Of a stretch of 64,000 nt of DNA, positions 17,297-25,035 are shown piece after piece; positions within the stretch are counted from its first letter, which is position 1; every line of letters starts with the position of its first letter. The DNA is taken from the NCBI GenBank assembly GCA_018662005.1, contig JABJHA010000037.1:1-64000 (forward strand), written 5' to 3'. This stretch comes from Rhodospirillaceae bacterium. Lineage in GTDB: Bacteria > Pseudomonadota > Alphaproteobacteria > Rhodospirillales > JABHCV01. The notes under the pieces were generated by a model. It searched no databases. It had not been told where the DNA came from and saw only the letters and a list, made by a program, of their open reading frames with translations. The position numbers and the translations under genes were made by a program.

Positions 17297-17830
17297 TTAT
17301 TTGTCATTAACGATCACCACTGTTTGGGTTCCGGCGAATTTATTGATGACCATTCCGGGATAACCGGCAACGTCTGTCACCGTTCCGGAAAAGGGGCTTT
17401 TGAGGGCCGTATTGTGCAATCGCCACCCTGTAATTTCGGCACGTGAGCGCGCTTTCTCATACGTCGCAAAGGCATGGGCATGAGCAATTTCAGCCTTTTC
17501 AACCTCTTCTTGCGAGGTCGAAAGCGCATCAAACAGGTCCCGCATTTGGGTCAGTTTTACTTCCGCCAATTCAACAATGAGTTTGCTCGCCTTGGCATTG
17601 GCATCTGCGGAACGCTTGCGGGCTTTATGGACAGTCGGGTCAAGGATCGCCAAAACGTCCCCCGCCTTGACGTGGTCGCCAACTTTAACTTTTAACGCGA
17701 TGACGACACCGGAAACACCAAAAGACAGTTTTCTGTCAACGGCCTGGGCAGGGTTGGCTCCCAATGTCAAAAACAGTGTCAATAAAAGGAGAGCCAATGG
17801 GCGCAAAACGACATTTAATTTGGAGTTCAT
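17297..17830 (-). CDS. Short periplasmic adaptor (HlyD/RND membrane-fusion-like)
   Basis: This is a secreted protein of 177 residues with a signal peptide (hydrophobic core at about 10-25, cleavage near AQA). It has the first half of a lipoyl/barrel-sandwich motif (GVVIALKVKVGDHVKAGDVLAILD), an alpha-hairpin of about 75 residues (70-140) and the second lipoyl half (LKSPFSGTVTDVAGYPGMVI). It then stops. The beta-barrel and membrane-proximal domains of normal adaptors (about 350 residues) are missing. The stop codon is clean and no continuation is visible downstream. Its ATG overlaps the stop of the TolC-like gene by one base, so the two are translationally coupled. It presumably helps that channel, but no inner-membrane pump is encoded nearby. 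Confidence 0.8.
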   Translation of the reverse strand: MNSKLNVVLRPLALLLLTLFLTLGANPAQAVDRKLSFGVSGVVIALKVKVGDHVKAGDVLAILDPTVHKARKRSADANAKASKLIVELAEVKLTQMRDLFDALSTSQEEVEKAEIAHAHAFATYEKARSRAEITGWRLHNTALKSPFSGTVTDVAGYPGMVINKFAGTQTVVIVNDK

Positions 17831-19215
17831 TATTCGATATTCCTGTTCACCTTGTCCTGATCATCCTGACCAAAACCACTGCCGCCCTTGGGGACGAAAT
17901 CTTCCGCAGGTCCCGCTTGTCCATCAAGCACCGAAGCGAGCAAACCATCCTCAAGCCCCTGAGCAGGATTAAGGCCCAGAAGGACAGCGATACGGGCCAT
18001 TTCGACATTATAGGCACCGGTTGCCCTGATCAATTCAGCCTCGGCCGTTGAGTTGTCAATCATCGCCCGTCCCAGATCAGCAACCCTTTCCTGAGAATAC
18101 AATTGCTGACGTCGAAGCAGGTTCTTCTGGGCATAATCCAGCCCTGCCCTGGCCGCAATCACTCTTTGATAGGCATCGTGACGGTCCATCAGGACAGCAA
18201 AGGCCTGTCTGCGCAAATGCCGACGTTTCACTTCCAGCATGGCACCGAAACGACTTTCCTCGGCCGCTAACTGATTTCGCTCGGCTTTTTCAATACCGCC
18301 ATTAAAGATTGACCATGATAATCGTGCGCCAAGCGCATATTCGTTACGGCCACGCATATCACGACTTGAATGACCCAGGTTACCGAAGGCCTCAAGATTG
18401 GGAAAATTTGAAACACCGCCCCGACGCAAACGCGTTGCCTGAACCTGTTTGACCAAGGCCGCCGTTTGCGGGTTGCGTTTGATAACGACAAGGGCGAATT
18501 CTTCCCGGTCCACTTCCATGGGCGCTTTTTGCGGTGGTGGCGGCGGTGATATGAGCTCTTGGGGAAGTTCCTGGGCGATCAATTCCTCCAGGCGAATGCG
18601 GAAGGTGTTGTTACGACTGCGTTCGCGGTAATAATCAAGGCGGGTTTTCTCGACCAGCGCCAGCGCCTTGGCAACGTCTAACGGGCTTGCCCGCCCCAGA
18701 TCAAGCTGTTCTTTAGCCCGGTCCCAGCGCACGTAAGCCGAGGCATGAATTTCATTATAGGCGCGCAGTTGCAATTCAGAAGCATGAAGTTCAAAAAACA
18801 AGGCCATGCCTTCAAGCAAGACCGCATTACGGGCGCTCACCAAGGCCATTTCTGCGGCTTCCACGTCCGAACCGGCGGCATCAATAGCGGCACCTGATTT
18901 ACCGAAATCGTAGATCGGCTGAACAACTTCCAGGCCACCGTAAATTTCGGCATTGTCTTCAAGCCACTTTTGTGTCGATTGGTAACCTTGACCCGTGGCG
19001 TTAAGGGACAGCCTGGGGTAAAGAGCTGACTTGGCCTGGTCACGCCTTGCCCGGGCGATATCAATATCAGCCGCAGCTGCGGCGAATGCGTAACTGCCGT
19101 TGCTTTCAATGAGCTCGATAATCTGGTGGACGTTCAGTTCCGGGATTTCTTCCTGGGCGTGGGAAACACTGATCCATGCGAAAAAAAAGGCAGCAACGAA
19201 CCCGAATAATTTCAT
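17830..19215 (-). CDS. TolC-family outer-membrane channel protein
   Basis: This is an outer-membrane efflux protein of 461 residues with a signal peptide (cleavage near SHAQ). It shows the two-fold repeat of the family: two blocks of long heptad-rich helices separated by beta-strand segments such as YPRLSLNATGQGYQS and LSWSIFNGGIEKAERNQLAAE. The second is the characteristic [LF]-x-[IVL]-F-[ND]-GG region of TolC proteins. A proline-rich linker (about residue 218-226) divides the halves. It is co-transcribed with the thioredoxin-like gene (three bases upstream) and the short adaptor gene (one-base overlap). A tripartite pump would also need an ABC, RND or MFS component, which is absent here. 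Confidence 0.88.
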   Translation of the reverse strand: MKLFGFVAAFFFAWISVSHAQEEIPELNVHQIIELIESNGSYAFAAAAADIDIARARRDQAKSALYPRLSLNATGQGYQSTQKWLEDNAEIYGGLEVVQPIYDFGKSGAAIDAAGSDVEAAEMALVSARNAVLLEGMALFFELHASELQLRAYNEIHASAYVRWDRAKEQLDLGRASPLDVAKALALVEKTRLDYYRERSRNNTFRIRLEELIAQELPQELISPPPPPQKAPMEVDREEFALVVIKRNPQTAALVKQVQATRLRRGGVSNFPNLEAFGNLGHSSRDMRGRNEYALGARLSWSIFNGGIEKAERNQLAAEESRFGAMLEVKRRHLRRQAFAVLMDRHDAYQRVIAARAGLDYAQKNLLRRQQLYSQERVADLGRAMIDNSTAEAELIRATGAYNVEMARIAVLLGLNPAQGLEDGLLASVLDGQAGPAEDFVPKGGSGFGQDDQDKVNRNIE

Positions 19216-19218
19216 CGC

Positions 19219-19725
19219 TCAGTTCTGTTCCTGAAGGTAGCGGAAAAAGGATTTCTTTGTTTTATGAACCCCTTCAACGACATATTTACCTGCCAGAAGG
19301 AATTTGTCAGGATCAAGAAAACCGGTTGTTCTAAGGGCCGGCGTGCCATCCGTATCATAAAATATAAAAACCGGGGTCGCCCGGACCCTGACCTTTTTGG
19401 CAAAATCGACTTCGGTGCTTTGCGTTCCATCGGGTGTGACAATATCAAGGTTGCCCCGGATGTTGCTTTCCATCATGACAAAATTATCAGTGAAATAATC
19501 CATCACTTTGGCAACAGGGTGGACGCGGGCACGCATTTTGTCGCAATAGGGGCAGCCAGCTTGATGGAAGAACAAGACAAGAAACTTGCCTTCCTCGGCC
19601 AGGGCTTCAATTTCGCCCTGATAATCGTTGTCGAGACTCTCTTCACGGTATTCGCTTTGCCCAATAGTAGGGATCAGCAACAAGACCGCCAAAAACGCCA
19701 ATCGTAAAACCTGTCTCAATTCCAA
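19219..19725 (-). CDS. Periplasmic thioredoxin-like protein (CPYC)
   Basis: This is a secreted thioredoxin-fold protein of 168 residues with a signal peptide (core LAFLAVLLLIPTI). The active site is FFHQAGCPYCDKM, followed by the cis-Pro loop RVRATPVFIFYD, as in SoxW/DsbC-type proteins. The CPYC pair suggests disulfide reduction or isomerisation rather than strong oxidation. A long acidic stretch precedes the fold. It heads the three-gene cassette with the TolC-like channel and the short adaptor, and its stop is three bases from the channel's start. A role in maintaining exported cysteine proteins of this cassette is an inference from position only. Confidence 0.85.
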   Translation of the reverse strand: MELRQVLRLAFLAVLLLIPTIGQSEYREESLDNDYQGEIEALAEEGKFLVLFFHQAGCPYCDKMRARVHPVAKVMDYFTDNFVMMESNIRGNLDIVTPDGTQSTEVDFAKKVRVRATPVFIFYDTDGTPALRTTGFLDPDKFLLAGKYVVEGVHKTKKSFFRYLQEQN

Positions 19726-19758
19726 CTCCCATCCCGCGAGAATACTATATTAGGGTCT

Positions 19759-20484
19759 TTATATATTCCTGCGCAACCGTTCAAGCAACCGATGACGGGC
19801 CGCCGGCAGGGATTTGGAGCGTAAATGTCCGTATACATGACGTTCCAGGAAAAAACCGGTCAGGACAAGGCCGTCGACAATTTCCCCAGGCTCTCCGCTT
19901 ACGCCCGCTCGAAGCAGGAACGGTGGCAATTTAAGCATTTTAGCTTTGTAGATGTCGCCGGCCTCGGCAGATACCGCCCGTCCTGACTTCGGCGATACAT
20001 AAATCAGTTCTTCCGTAACCCCGGTGGACGCGCAGCAACTGAAATCAAGCCCAAAACCCAGTTCTCCCAACAACCCGAGTTCCCACTTTACATAGACGCT
20101 GGGCCAGTCCTCGCCTTCCAGGGATGCAAGCAAGATCCCCAGCCCCTCATAGACGGATGGGTGTGGTTCGCGTTCGGGCAAAGCGCTTTCACAGGTCGCA
20201 AGGGCGGCGCTCAAACAGGCCAGTGCGTCCGGATCATCCATCAGCAGGGCGGCGTGGGCTTTATGAACTTCACATACATATGAGCCTAAGTGTTCGGCCA
20301 ATCGCCCGCGCCAATGTGCCTGAACACGGTTTCCCGGTTGCAAGTCACCACGCTTGCGTTTTCCCGCCCCGCCCCTGACCAGGCCTGCGTGAACGCCGTA
20401 GGTGCTTGTCATCAAAGTGACAATTGCTGATGTTTCACCATGCTTTCTTGCCGATAGCACGATTGCCTGGTCCGACCATTCCAT
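19759..20484 (-). CDS. recO: DNA repair protein RecO
   Basis: RecO works with RecR and RecF to load RecA at gaps in single-stranded DNA. The 241-residue product starts with an OB fold (WSDQAIVLSARKHGETSAIVTLMTSTYGVHAGLVRGG) and continues with the helical domain, ending in RHRLLERLRRNI. The motif DFSCCASTG...LIYVSPKSGRAVS is typical of alphaproteobacterial RecO. Gene position between era and parC is conserved in the class, although here an unrelated gene on the opposite strand separates it from era. It is followed 33 bases later by the thioredoxin-like gene. Confidence 0.92.
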   Translation of the reverse strand: MEWSDQAIVLSARKHGETSAIVTLMTSTYGVHAGLVRGGAGKRKRGDLQPGNRVQAHWRGRLAEHLGSYVCEVHKAHAALLMDDPDALACLSAALATCESALPEREPHPSVYEGLGILLASLEGEDWPSVYVKWELGLLGELGFGLDFSCCASTGVTEELIYVSPKSGRAVSAEAGDIYKAKMLKLPPFLLRAGVSGEPGEIVDGLVLTGFFLERHVYGHLRSKSLPAARHRLLERLRRNI

Positions 20485-20544
20485 CTGATACCGCGATGCC
20501 CTACATGTTATAAAATAATCAACGAATCAGATTAGAGTGTAACG

Positions 20545-21108
20545 GTGCATAAAAAAATTATCGAGAAAGCCTTGGCTAACATGGACCCTGACCGGGCGTC
20601 CTATTTTGGTGCGATCGCCAACAAGCTGGATGAAGATCCCCGCATCGAAAACAATGCCAATCTGGTATTTTCCGTTCTCAAGGACGTGATGCTGGAATTA
20701 CCCCTCTATCTTGAGGAAAAGGAACTGATCAACCAGCTGCTTGAGTTTACCAATAAAAATTACGCAAGCCTGAAAGCCGCCCTCTACGATCCCGAATTTA
20801 TTCACCATCCTTCTTCACTGCGGGCCGTGACCGGTGCATTCGTTCATCAAATCGTCAAGATATCATTGAAAAAACACGATGACGGTGAAATCGAGGAAGC
20901 CAAACTCAGCGTTCATACATTAACATGGCCATACAGGGACACCGATGTCGTCGACCCGGAAGAAGAACCCGATGCCTGGGCTGAGGCTTTGTCGAAAAAC
21001 GAGAAATGGCGGCTGGAAAATGGTGGTGTGGATCGGCGCAGTTCAGGGGCTGCGCGTATTGAAGATGTGGTGAACAAGGCCTCAAAAAAAGCTGACCCGG
21101 AAGAATAA
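20545..21108 (+). CDS. Hypothetical protein on the opposite strand between era and recO
   Basis: I do not recognise this 187-residue protein. It appears all-helical and soluble: a basic start (MHKKIIEKALANM), a Leu/Glu-rich middle (VLKDVMLELPLYLEEKELINQLLEFTNKNYASLKAAL) and an acidic C-terminal third (DPEEEPDAWAEALSKNEKW). There is no signal peptide, membrane segment or metal motif. Start is a GTG at 20545 with only a weak upstream purine run. It is transcribed against its neighbours and divergently from recO. Codon use resembles the surrounding genes, and an uninterrupted frame of this length with coherent composition supports a real gene. Confidence 0.7.
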   Translation: MHKKIIEKALANMDPDRASYFGAIANKLDEDPRIENNANLVFSVLKDVMLELPLYLEEKELINQLLEFTNKNYASLKAALYDPEFIHHPSSLRAVTGAFVHQIVKISLKKHDDGEIEEAKLSVHTLTWPYRDTDVVDPEEEPDAWAEALSKNEKWRLENGGVDRRSSGAARIEDVVNKASKKADPEE

Positions 21109-21118
21109 TCAACGCCTG

Positions 21119-22027
21119 TTATTTGGCGTTAAAGTCCAACCCCCATTCATGATAGCGCTCGGGGTCATCCCCCCATTTTTCACGCACTTTGACGAATAGG
21201 AAAAGGTGGACGCGATGGCCCAACAGGTTTTCCAGTTCTTTGCGAGAGGCCTCGCCAATTTTTTTAATGCGTGAGCCTTTTTTACCCAGCACGATGGCCT
21301 TCTGCCCCGGACGTTCAACAAAAATGACCTGATCGACCCTGGCCGAGCCATCATCGCGCTGTTCCCACTTTTCCGTTTCGACAGTTACCGCGTAGGGTAA
21401 TTCCTGATGCAGTTGCAGGAAAACCTTCTCGCGGGTGATTTCGGCAGCCAAAAGTCTGGACGGCATATCTGAAATCTGATCTTCGGGATACATCCACGGA
21501 CTTTCGCCCGCACTGGCCGACAGATAATTCATCAAGTCTTCGACACCATCGCCGGTTTCAGCCGAAATCATGAATATTTCGGTAAAAAGTCCGGTCGCTG
21601 ATAAGGTCGCGGCAAGATCCAGCAGGACCGGTTTTTTAACCAGATCAACCTTGTTGATGCCGAGCATAACCTGTCGATTTTGTTTTTTCAGGCCGTCCAG
21701 TATGACTTGTGTATCGGCATTGATGCCGCGTTGGGCATCTACCAGCAAAAGCACACCGTCGGCATCGGACACGCCGCCCCAAGCGCTGGCGACCATGGCC
21801 CGGTCCAACCGGCGTTTGGGCGCGAAAATACCCGGCGTATCAATAAAAATAACCTGCGCCTGATCCTTGATCGCTATGCCCAGTACCCGTGTTCTTGTTG
21901 TTTGTACTTTCGGCGAGACGATGGAAACCTTGGCCCCGACAAGGCGATTGACGAGTGTCGATTTACCAACGTTGGGTGCGCCAATCAGGGCAAAGAAGCC
22001 GCAGCGTGTTTTTGACGAACCGGTCAC
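21119..22027 (-). CDS. era: GTPase Era
   Basis: Era is an essential GTPase that helps 16S rRNA maturation and 30S assembly. The 302-residue product has G1 GAPNVGKST, G3 DTPG and G4 NKVD, with SAETGDG as G5. A C-terminal KH domain with VLGKKGSRIKKIGEASRKEL follows. The protein ends in the usual short tail after LFLFVKVREKW. The start is a GTG placed immediately after the rnc stop codon, so translation is coupled. Length and order (rnc then era) are standard. Confidence 0.97.
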   Translation of the reverse strand: MTGSSKTRCGFFALIGAPNVGKSTLVNRLVGAKVSIVSPKVQTTRTRVLGIAIKDQAQVIFIDTPGIFAPKRRLDRAMVASAWGGVSDADGVLLLVDAQRGINADTQVILDGLKKQNRQVMLGINKVDLVKKPVLLDLAATLSATGLFTEIFMISAETGDGVEDLMNYLSASAGESPWMYPEDQISDMPSRLLAAEITREKVFLQLHQELPYAVTVETEKWEQRDDGSARVDQVIFVERPGQKAIVLGKKGSRIKKIGEASRKELENLLGHRVHLFLFVKVREKWGDDPERYHEWGLDFNAK

Positions 22028-22729
22028 CTACTGGGTTTCCTCAACATCGATACCCAGATGATGCAACATGGCAGAGGCGGCGCCTTGTTCGGCCTGACGT
22101 TTGGATCTTCCCTTACCTGACAGAAACTGATCATTATCGATGGAAACCTCGATGGTGAAAATCGGATCATGGGGCGGGCCTTCACGCAAGGCTTCACGGT
22201 AGGTGGGCAAATTCATTCCCTTGGACTGAACATATTCCTGCAAGGTCGTCTTTGCATCCTTGGGCGGTGATAAATCTTCGGACATAAGTGGTGTCCAGTG
22301 GCGTCGAATAAAGGATTCTGCTGTGCCCAGTCCACCGTCCATAAACAGGGCCGCGATAATCGCTTCACAGGTGTCGGCCAGCAGGGCTTCATTGTCGCGC
22401 CCCCCGCTTTCTTCTTCAGACGGCGCCATCAGGATAAAACTACCCAGTCTCAAATCAAGGGCGACACGGGCCAGGGCTTCCTTGCGCACAAGCGCCGTGT
22501 GGCGGCGCGCCATGGCGCCTTCTTCTTCGTCTGGAAAGGTTTCGTAGATCATGCCCGCTATCACCAGCCCCAGAACCCTGTCACCAAGAAATTCGAGGCG
22601 TTGATTTGTCTGGTCCCGATCGGCACGACTTTTAGCAAGGCTTGAATGGGATAACGCAAGGCTCAGCAGCTGGGGGCTGGAAAACGTGTAATCCAGGATT
22701 AATTCAAGTTCTGAGAGAGGTCCTGCCAT
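22028..22729 (-). CDS. rnc: Ribonuclease III
   Basis: RNase III cuts double-stranded RNA, including the rRNA precursor. The 233-residue product carries the signature RLEFLGDRVLGL and the second catalytic cluster ADTCEAIIAALFMDGG in its N-terminal endonuclease domain (about 1-150). A C-terminal double-stranded RNA-binding domain (about 160-230) has KTTLQEYVQSKG and GKGRSKRQAEQGAA. It directly abuts era and lies eleven bases after lepB, forming a lepB-rnc-era unit. Confidence 0.97.
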   Translation of the reverse strand: MAGPLSELELILDYTFSSPQLLSLALSHSSLAKSRADRDQTNQRLEFLGDRVLGLVIAGMIYETFPDEEEGAMARRHTALVRKEALARVALDLRLGSFILMAPSEEESGGRDNEALLADTCEAIIAALFMDGGLGTAESFIRRHWTPLMSEDLSPPKDAKTTLQEYVQSKGMNLPTYREALREGPPHDPIFTIEVSIDNDQFLSGKGRSKRQAEQGAASAMLHHLGIDVEETQ

Positions 22730-22740
22730 CTTAACGGGTC

Positions 22741-23517
22741 TTATTCAATACCGTCGAAGAAACGATCAAAACGTGCCGTTGATGGCCATTGCCAGAATTT
22801 CCAGCCATCACCATCAACCGAGAAAAATTTAACCTCCGCCCGACCGATCAGATTTTGACGGGGAATATAACCAACCCTGTCAAGATAACGACTGTCAGAG
22901 GAATTGTCCCGGTTGTCGCCCATGGCAAAATAATGGCCTTCGGGAACTGTATAGACAGGGGTGTTGTCACTGGGCCCGGTGTCGCCCTGTGCTTCATTAA
23001 TATAATGCTTGCGACCACCCGGCAGAGTCTCAATGTATCTTGGCACCCGACGGACGCTGCCAAAACCATTATCAATCAGGTAATCATCAACCTTTTCACG
23101 TTTCACGGCTGTTGCGTTGATATGCAGGATGCCTTGCTTGACCTGAATTGTATCACCCGGAAGACCAACGAAGCGCTTGATGTAATCTTTATCCGTATCC
23201 GTGGGCAGCCTGAAAACAACAACATCGCCGCGCTCGGGTTCGCTAAACAGGATACGGTCAGGAATGAGCGGCAGGCTTAAGGGAAGTGAAAAGCGACTGT
23301 AGCCATAGGAAAGTTTTGAAACGAATAAATAATCACCAACAACCAAAGTTGGAATCATCGATCCTGAAGGAATTGAAAACGGCTCATAGGCGAAAGAGCG
23401 AATACCCAGGGCGATCAGGCCTGCATAGACGATTGTAATAAGCGTATCCTTGATACCGCCGCTCTCTGCTGCATTTCCGCTCTCGTGGGTTGGGCTGTCG
23501 CCATCGGTCGGATTCAT
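22741..23517 (-). CDS. lepB: Signal peptidase I
   Basis: LepB removes signal peptides from exported proteins at the inner membrane. The 258-residue product has one N-terminal membrane helix (about 24-43). The catalytic Ser53 follows in the motif PSGSMIPTL, and the general-base Lys114 is in YIKRFVGLPGD. A third conserved box GDNRDNSSDSR is near residue 200. The length is short for the family, as usual in Alphaproteobacteria, where the second membrane helix is missing. It lies between pdxJ and rnc; acpS, which often sits upstream of it, is absent. Confidence 0.96.
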   Translation of the reverse strand: MNPTDGDSPTHESGNAAESGGIKDTLITIVYAGLIALGIRSFAYEPFSIPSGSMIPTLVVGDYLFVSKLSYGYSRFSLPLSLPLIPDRILFSEPERGDVVVFRLPTDTDKDYIKRFVGLPGDTIQVKQGILHINATAVKREKVDDYLIDNGFGSVRRVPRYIETLPGGRKHYINEAQGDTGPSDNTPVYTVPEGHYFAMGDNRDNSSDSRYLDRVGYIPRQNLIGRAEVKFFSVDGDGWKFWQWPSTARFDRFFDGIE

Positions 23518-23577
23518 GGATGTCCATTCATTTAAATAAATCGCATGGGCAAGGATTTGATAAGTCTCGCCTGAAAA

Positions 23578-23603
23578 GCGCCGCGATCAAGCCATCGCGG
23601 TGC
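23578..23603. promoter_or_regulatory. Stable hairpin in the pdxJ-lepB gap
   Basis: In the 99-base gap between pdxJ and lepB, bases 23578-23587 pair with 23594-23603 (core CCGCGAT / ATCGCGG, one G-T wobble) around a six-base loop. There is no T tract on the minus strand, so it is not a standard terminator. It may stabilise or process the transcript, or be what is left of a repeat element at the place where acpS is usually found. Confidence 0.5.
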
Positions 23604-23616
23604 CTCGATGTCAAGT

Positions 23617-24354
23617 TTAAGCCGATGCTCTCGCTTCATCCATGAGCCTGCGCATGGAATGGATACTGTCTTCAAGGCCGATGAAGATGGCCTCGCCAAT
23701 AAGAAAGTGGCCAATATTGAGCTCGGCAATTGTCTGGATGGCAGCGACCGGGGCGACGGTGTCAAAAGTAAGGCCGTGTCCGGCGTGGCATTCAAGGCCG
23801 ATTTTTTCTGCATGAGCGGCGGCGGCCACAATACGGGCGAATTCTCTTTCCTGATCAGCACCCGTCGAATCGCAATAGGCCCCGACATGCAGTTCAACAA
23901 CTGGCGCTCCCAGTGCTTTGGCGCCATCAAGCTGGCCAATGTCGGGCTCGATAAACACTGAAACCCGAATGCCGGCCTTTACCAGAACGTCAACATAGGG
24001 CATCAGGCGATTGTGGCCTGAAACCACATTCAGCCCACCTTCCGTCGTTCTTTCCTCGCGTTTTTCAGGAACAATACAGGCGGCGTGGGGAACATGGCCC
24101 AAGGCGATTTCCAACATTTCATCGGTCGCGGCCATTTCAAAATTCAGGGGTTTGTCGACTTCGTTGCACAGGCGGGTGATGTCGTTATCGGAGATATGCC
24201 GACGGTCCTCACGCAGATGGGCGGTGATGCCATCGGCGCCCGCCTTCACGGCCAGCTTTGCAGCGTCAACAGGATCGGGGTGAATGCCGCCACGGGCATT
24301 GCGGATGGTGGCGACGTGGTCAATGTTGACCCCCAGACGCAAAGGTATGGTCAT
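23617..24354 (-). CDS. pdxJ: Pyridoxine 5'-phosphate synthase
   Basis: PdxJ makes pyridoxine 5'-phosphate from 1-deoxyxylulose 5-phosphate and 3-amino-2-oxopropyl phosphate, the ring-closing step of the DXP-dependent vitamin B6 pathway. The 245-residue TIM barrel starts with LGVNIDHVATIRNARGG. It has the family blocks HLREDRRHI, NFEMAATDEM, VVSGHNRLMPYV and CHAGHGLTFDT, and ends with HFLIGEAIFIGLEDSI. The ATG overlaps the stop of the DUF2062 gene by four bases, so the two are coupled. Confidence 0.97.
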   Translation of the reverse strand: MTIPLRLGVNIDHVATIRNARGGIHPDPVDAAKLAVKAGADGITAHLREDRRHISDNDITRLCNEVDKPLNFEMAATDEMLEIALGHVPHAACIVPEKREERTTEGGLNVVSGHNRLMPYVDVLVKAGIRVSVFIEPDIGQLDGAKALGAPVVELHVGAYCDSTGADQEREFARIVAAAAHAEKIGLECHAGHGLTFDTVAPVAAIQTIAELNIGHFLIGEAIFIGLEDSIHSMRRLMDEARASA

Positions 24355-24953
24355 TGTTCTGTTTCCTGTATTTTGGTTTCTATTTCTTTGCGCATTCTTT
24401 GCTCTCTGCGTTTGGCCTGATAGTTATCTATGAGCGGTCTAAGGGTAAAATAAAACACCATCCAGACGATGGCAAAAGCCGGTATCCCGCCAATAAACAT
24501 AGGCCATAACACGGGCCACGCGGTTTCCATAAGGTAAACCAGATCGAACCTCAATAAAGCGTCCATGCAGGATGAAAAGATTGTCGGAAAATCAGGATCG
24601 CTGGCCGCCGAACCATTGCCCCCTGCCCCCATCCAGACGCCCAGGTTATAAATCAACGTCCAGATAAAAGGGAACGACCACGGGTTGCCAACGGCTGTGC
24701 CAATGATCGAGGCCATGATATTGGCGCGAATAGCCCACGCACAGATACCACCGAAAACAAAATGTAAGCCGACAAAGGGGGTAAATGAGATCGCTGCACC
24801 ACAGGCAAAACCAGCGGCAATGGTATGAGATGAGCCCGGCAACCTGCCAATTCTGTGAAAAAGATACTCCGTCGAACGTTTCCACCCCAAGCTGGGCCAC
24901 AAGAAATCCCGTGCCCTGTGGTGTAATTTTGGCTTTTCACGACGCTTGAACAT
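24351..24953 (-). CDS. DUF2062 membrane protein
   Basis: This is a 200-residue inner-membrane protein of the DUF2062 family. It has a basic N-terminus (MFKRREKPKLHHRARDFLWPS) and the family core GFACGAAISFTPFVGLHFVFGGICAWAIRANIMASIIGTAVGNPWSFPFIW, which spans about residues 50-105 with two membrane helices. A last helix follows at about 150-170, and then a Lys/Arg/Glu-rich cytoplasmic tail. The function of the family is not established. It is common beside pdxJ and lepB in Alphaproteobacteria. It overlaps pdxJ by four bases and lies 82 bases downstream of rsh. Confidence 0.88.
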   Translation of the reverse strand: MFKRREKPKLHHRARDFLWPSLGWKRSTEYLFHRIGRLPGSSHTIAAGFACGAAISFTPFVGLHFVFGGICAWAIRANIMASIIGTAVGNPWSFPFIWTLIYNLGVWMGAGGNGSAASDPDFPTIFSSCMDALLRFDLVYLMETAWPVLWPMFIGGIPAFAIVWMVFYFTLRPLIDNYQAKRREQRMRKEIETKIQETEQ

Positions 24954-25035
24954 AGACGAGAATATACGCCTATAGATCAGATAAGGTGAAGGAAAAGAAC
25001 GTCTTAGGATACAATATTATATATTACGAGGCCGC

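Noticed and set aside
23532-23939. Possible acpS in the pdxJ-lepB region
   Set aside because: The open frame mostly overlaps pdxJ in another frame and its translation shows no AcpS motif; the true gap is only 99 bases.
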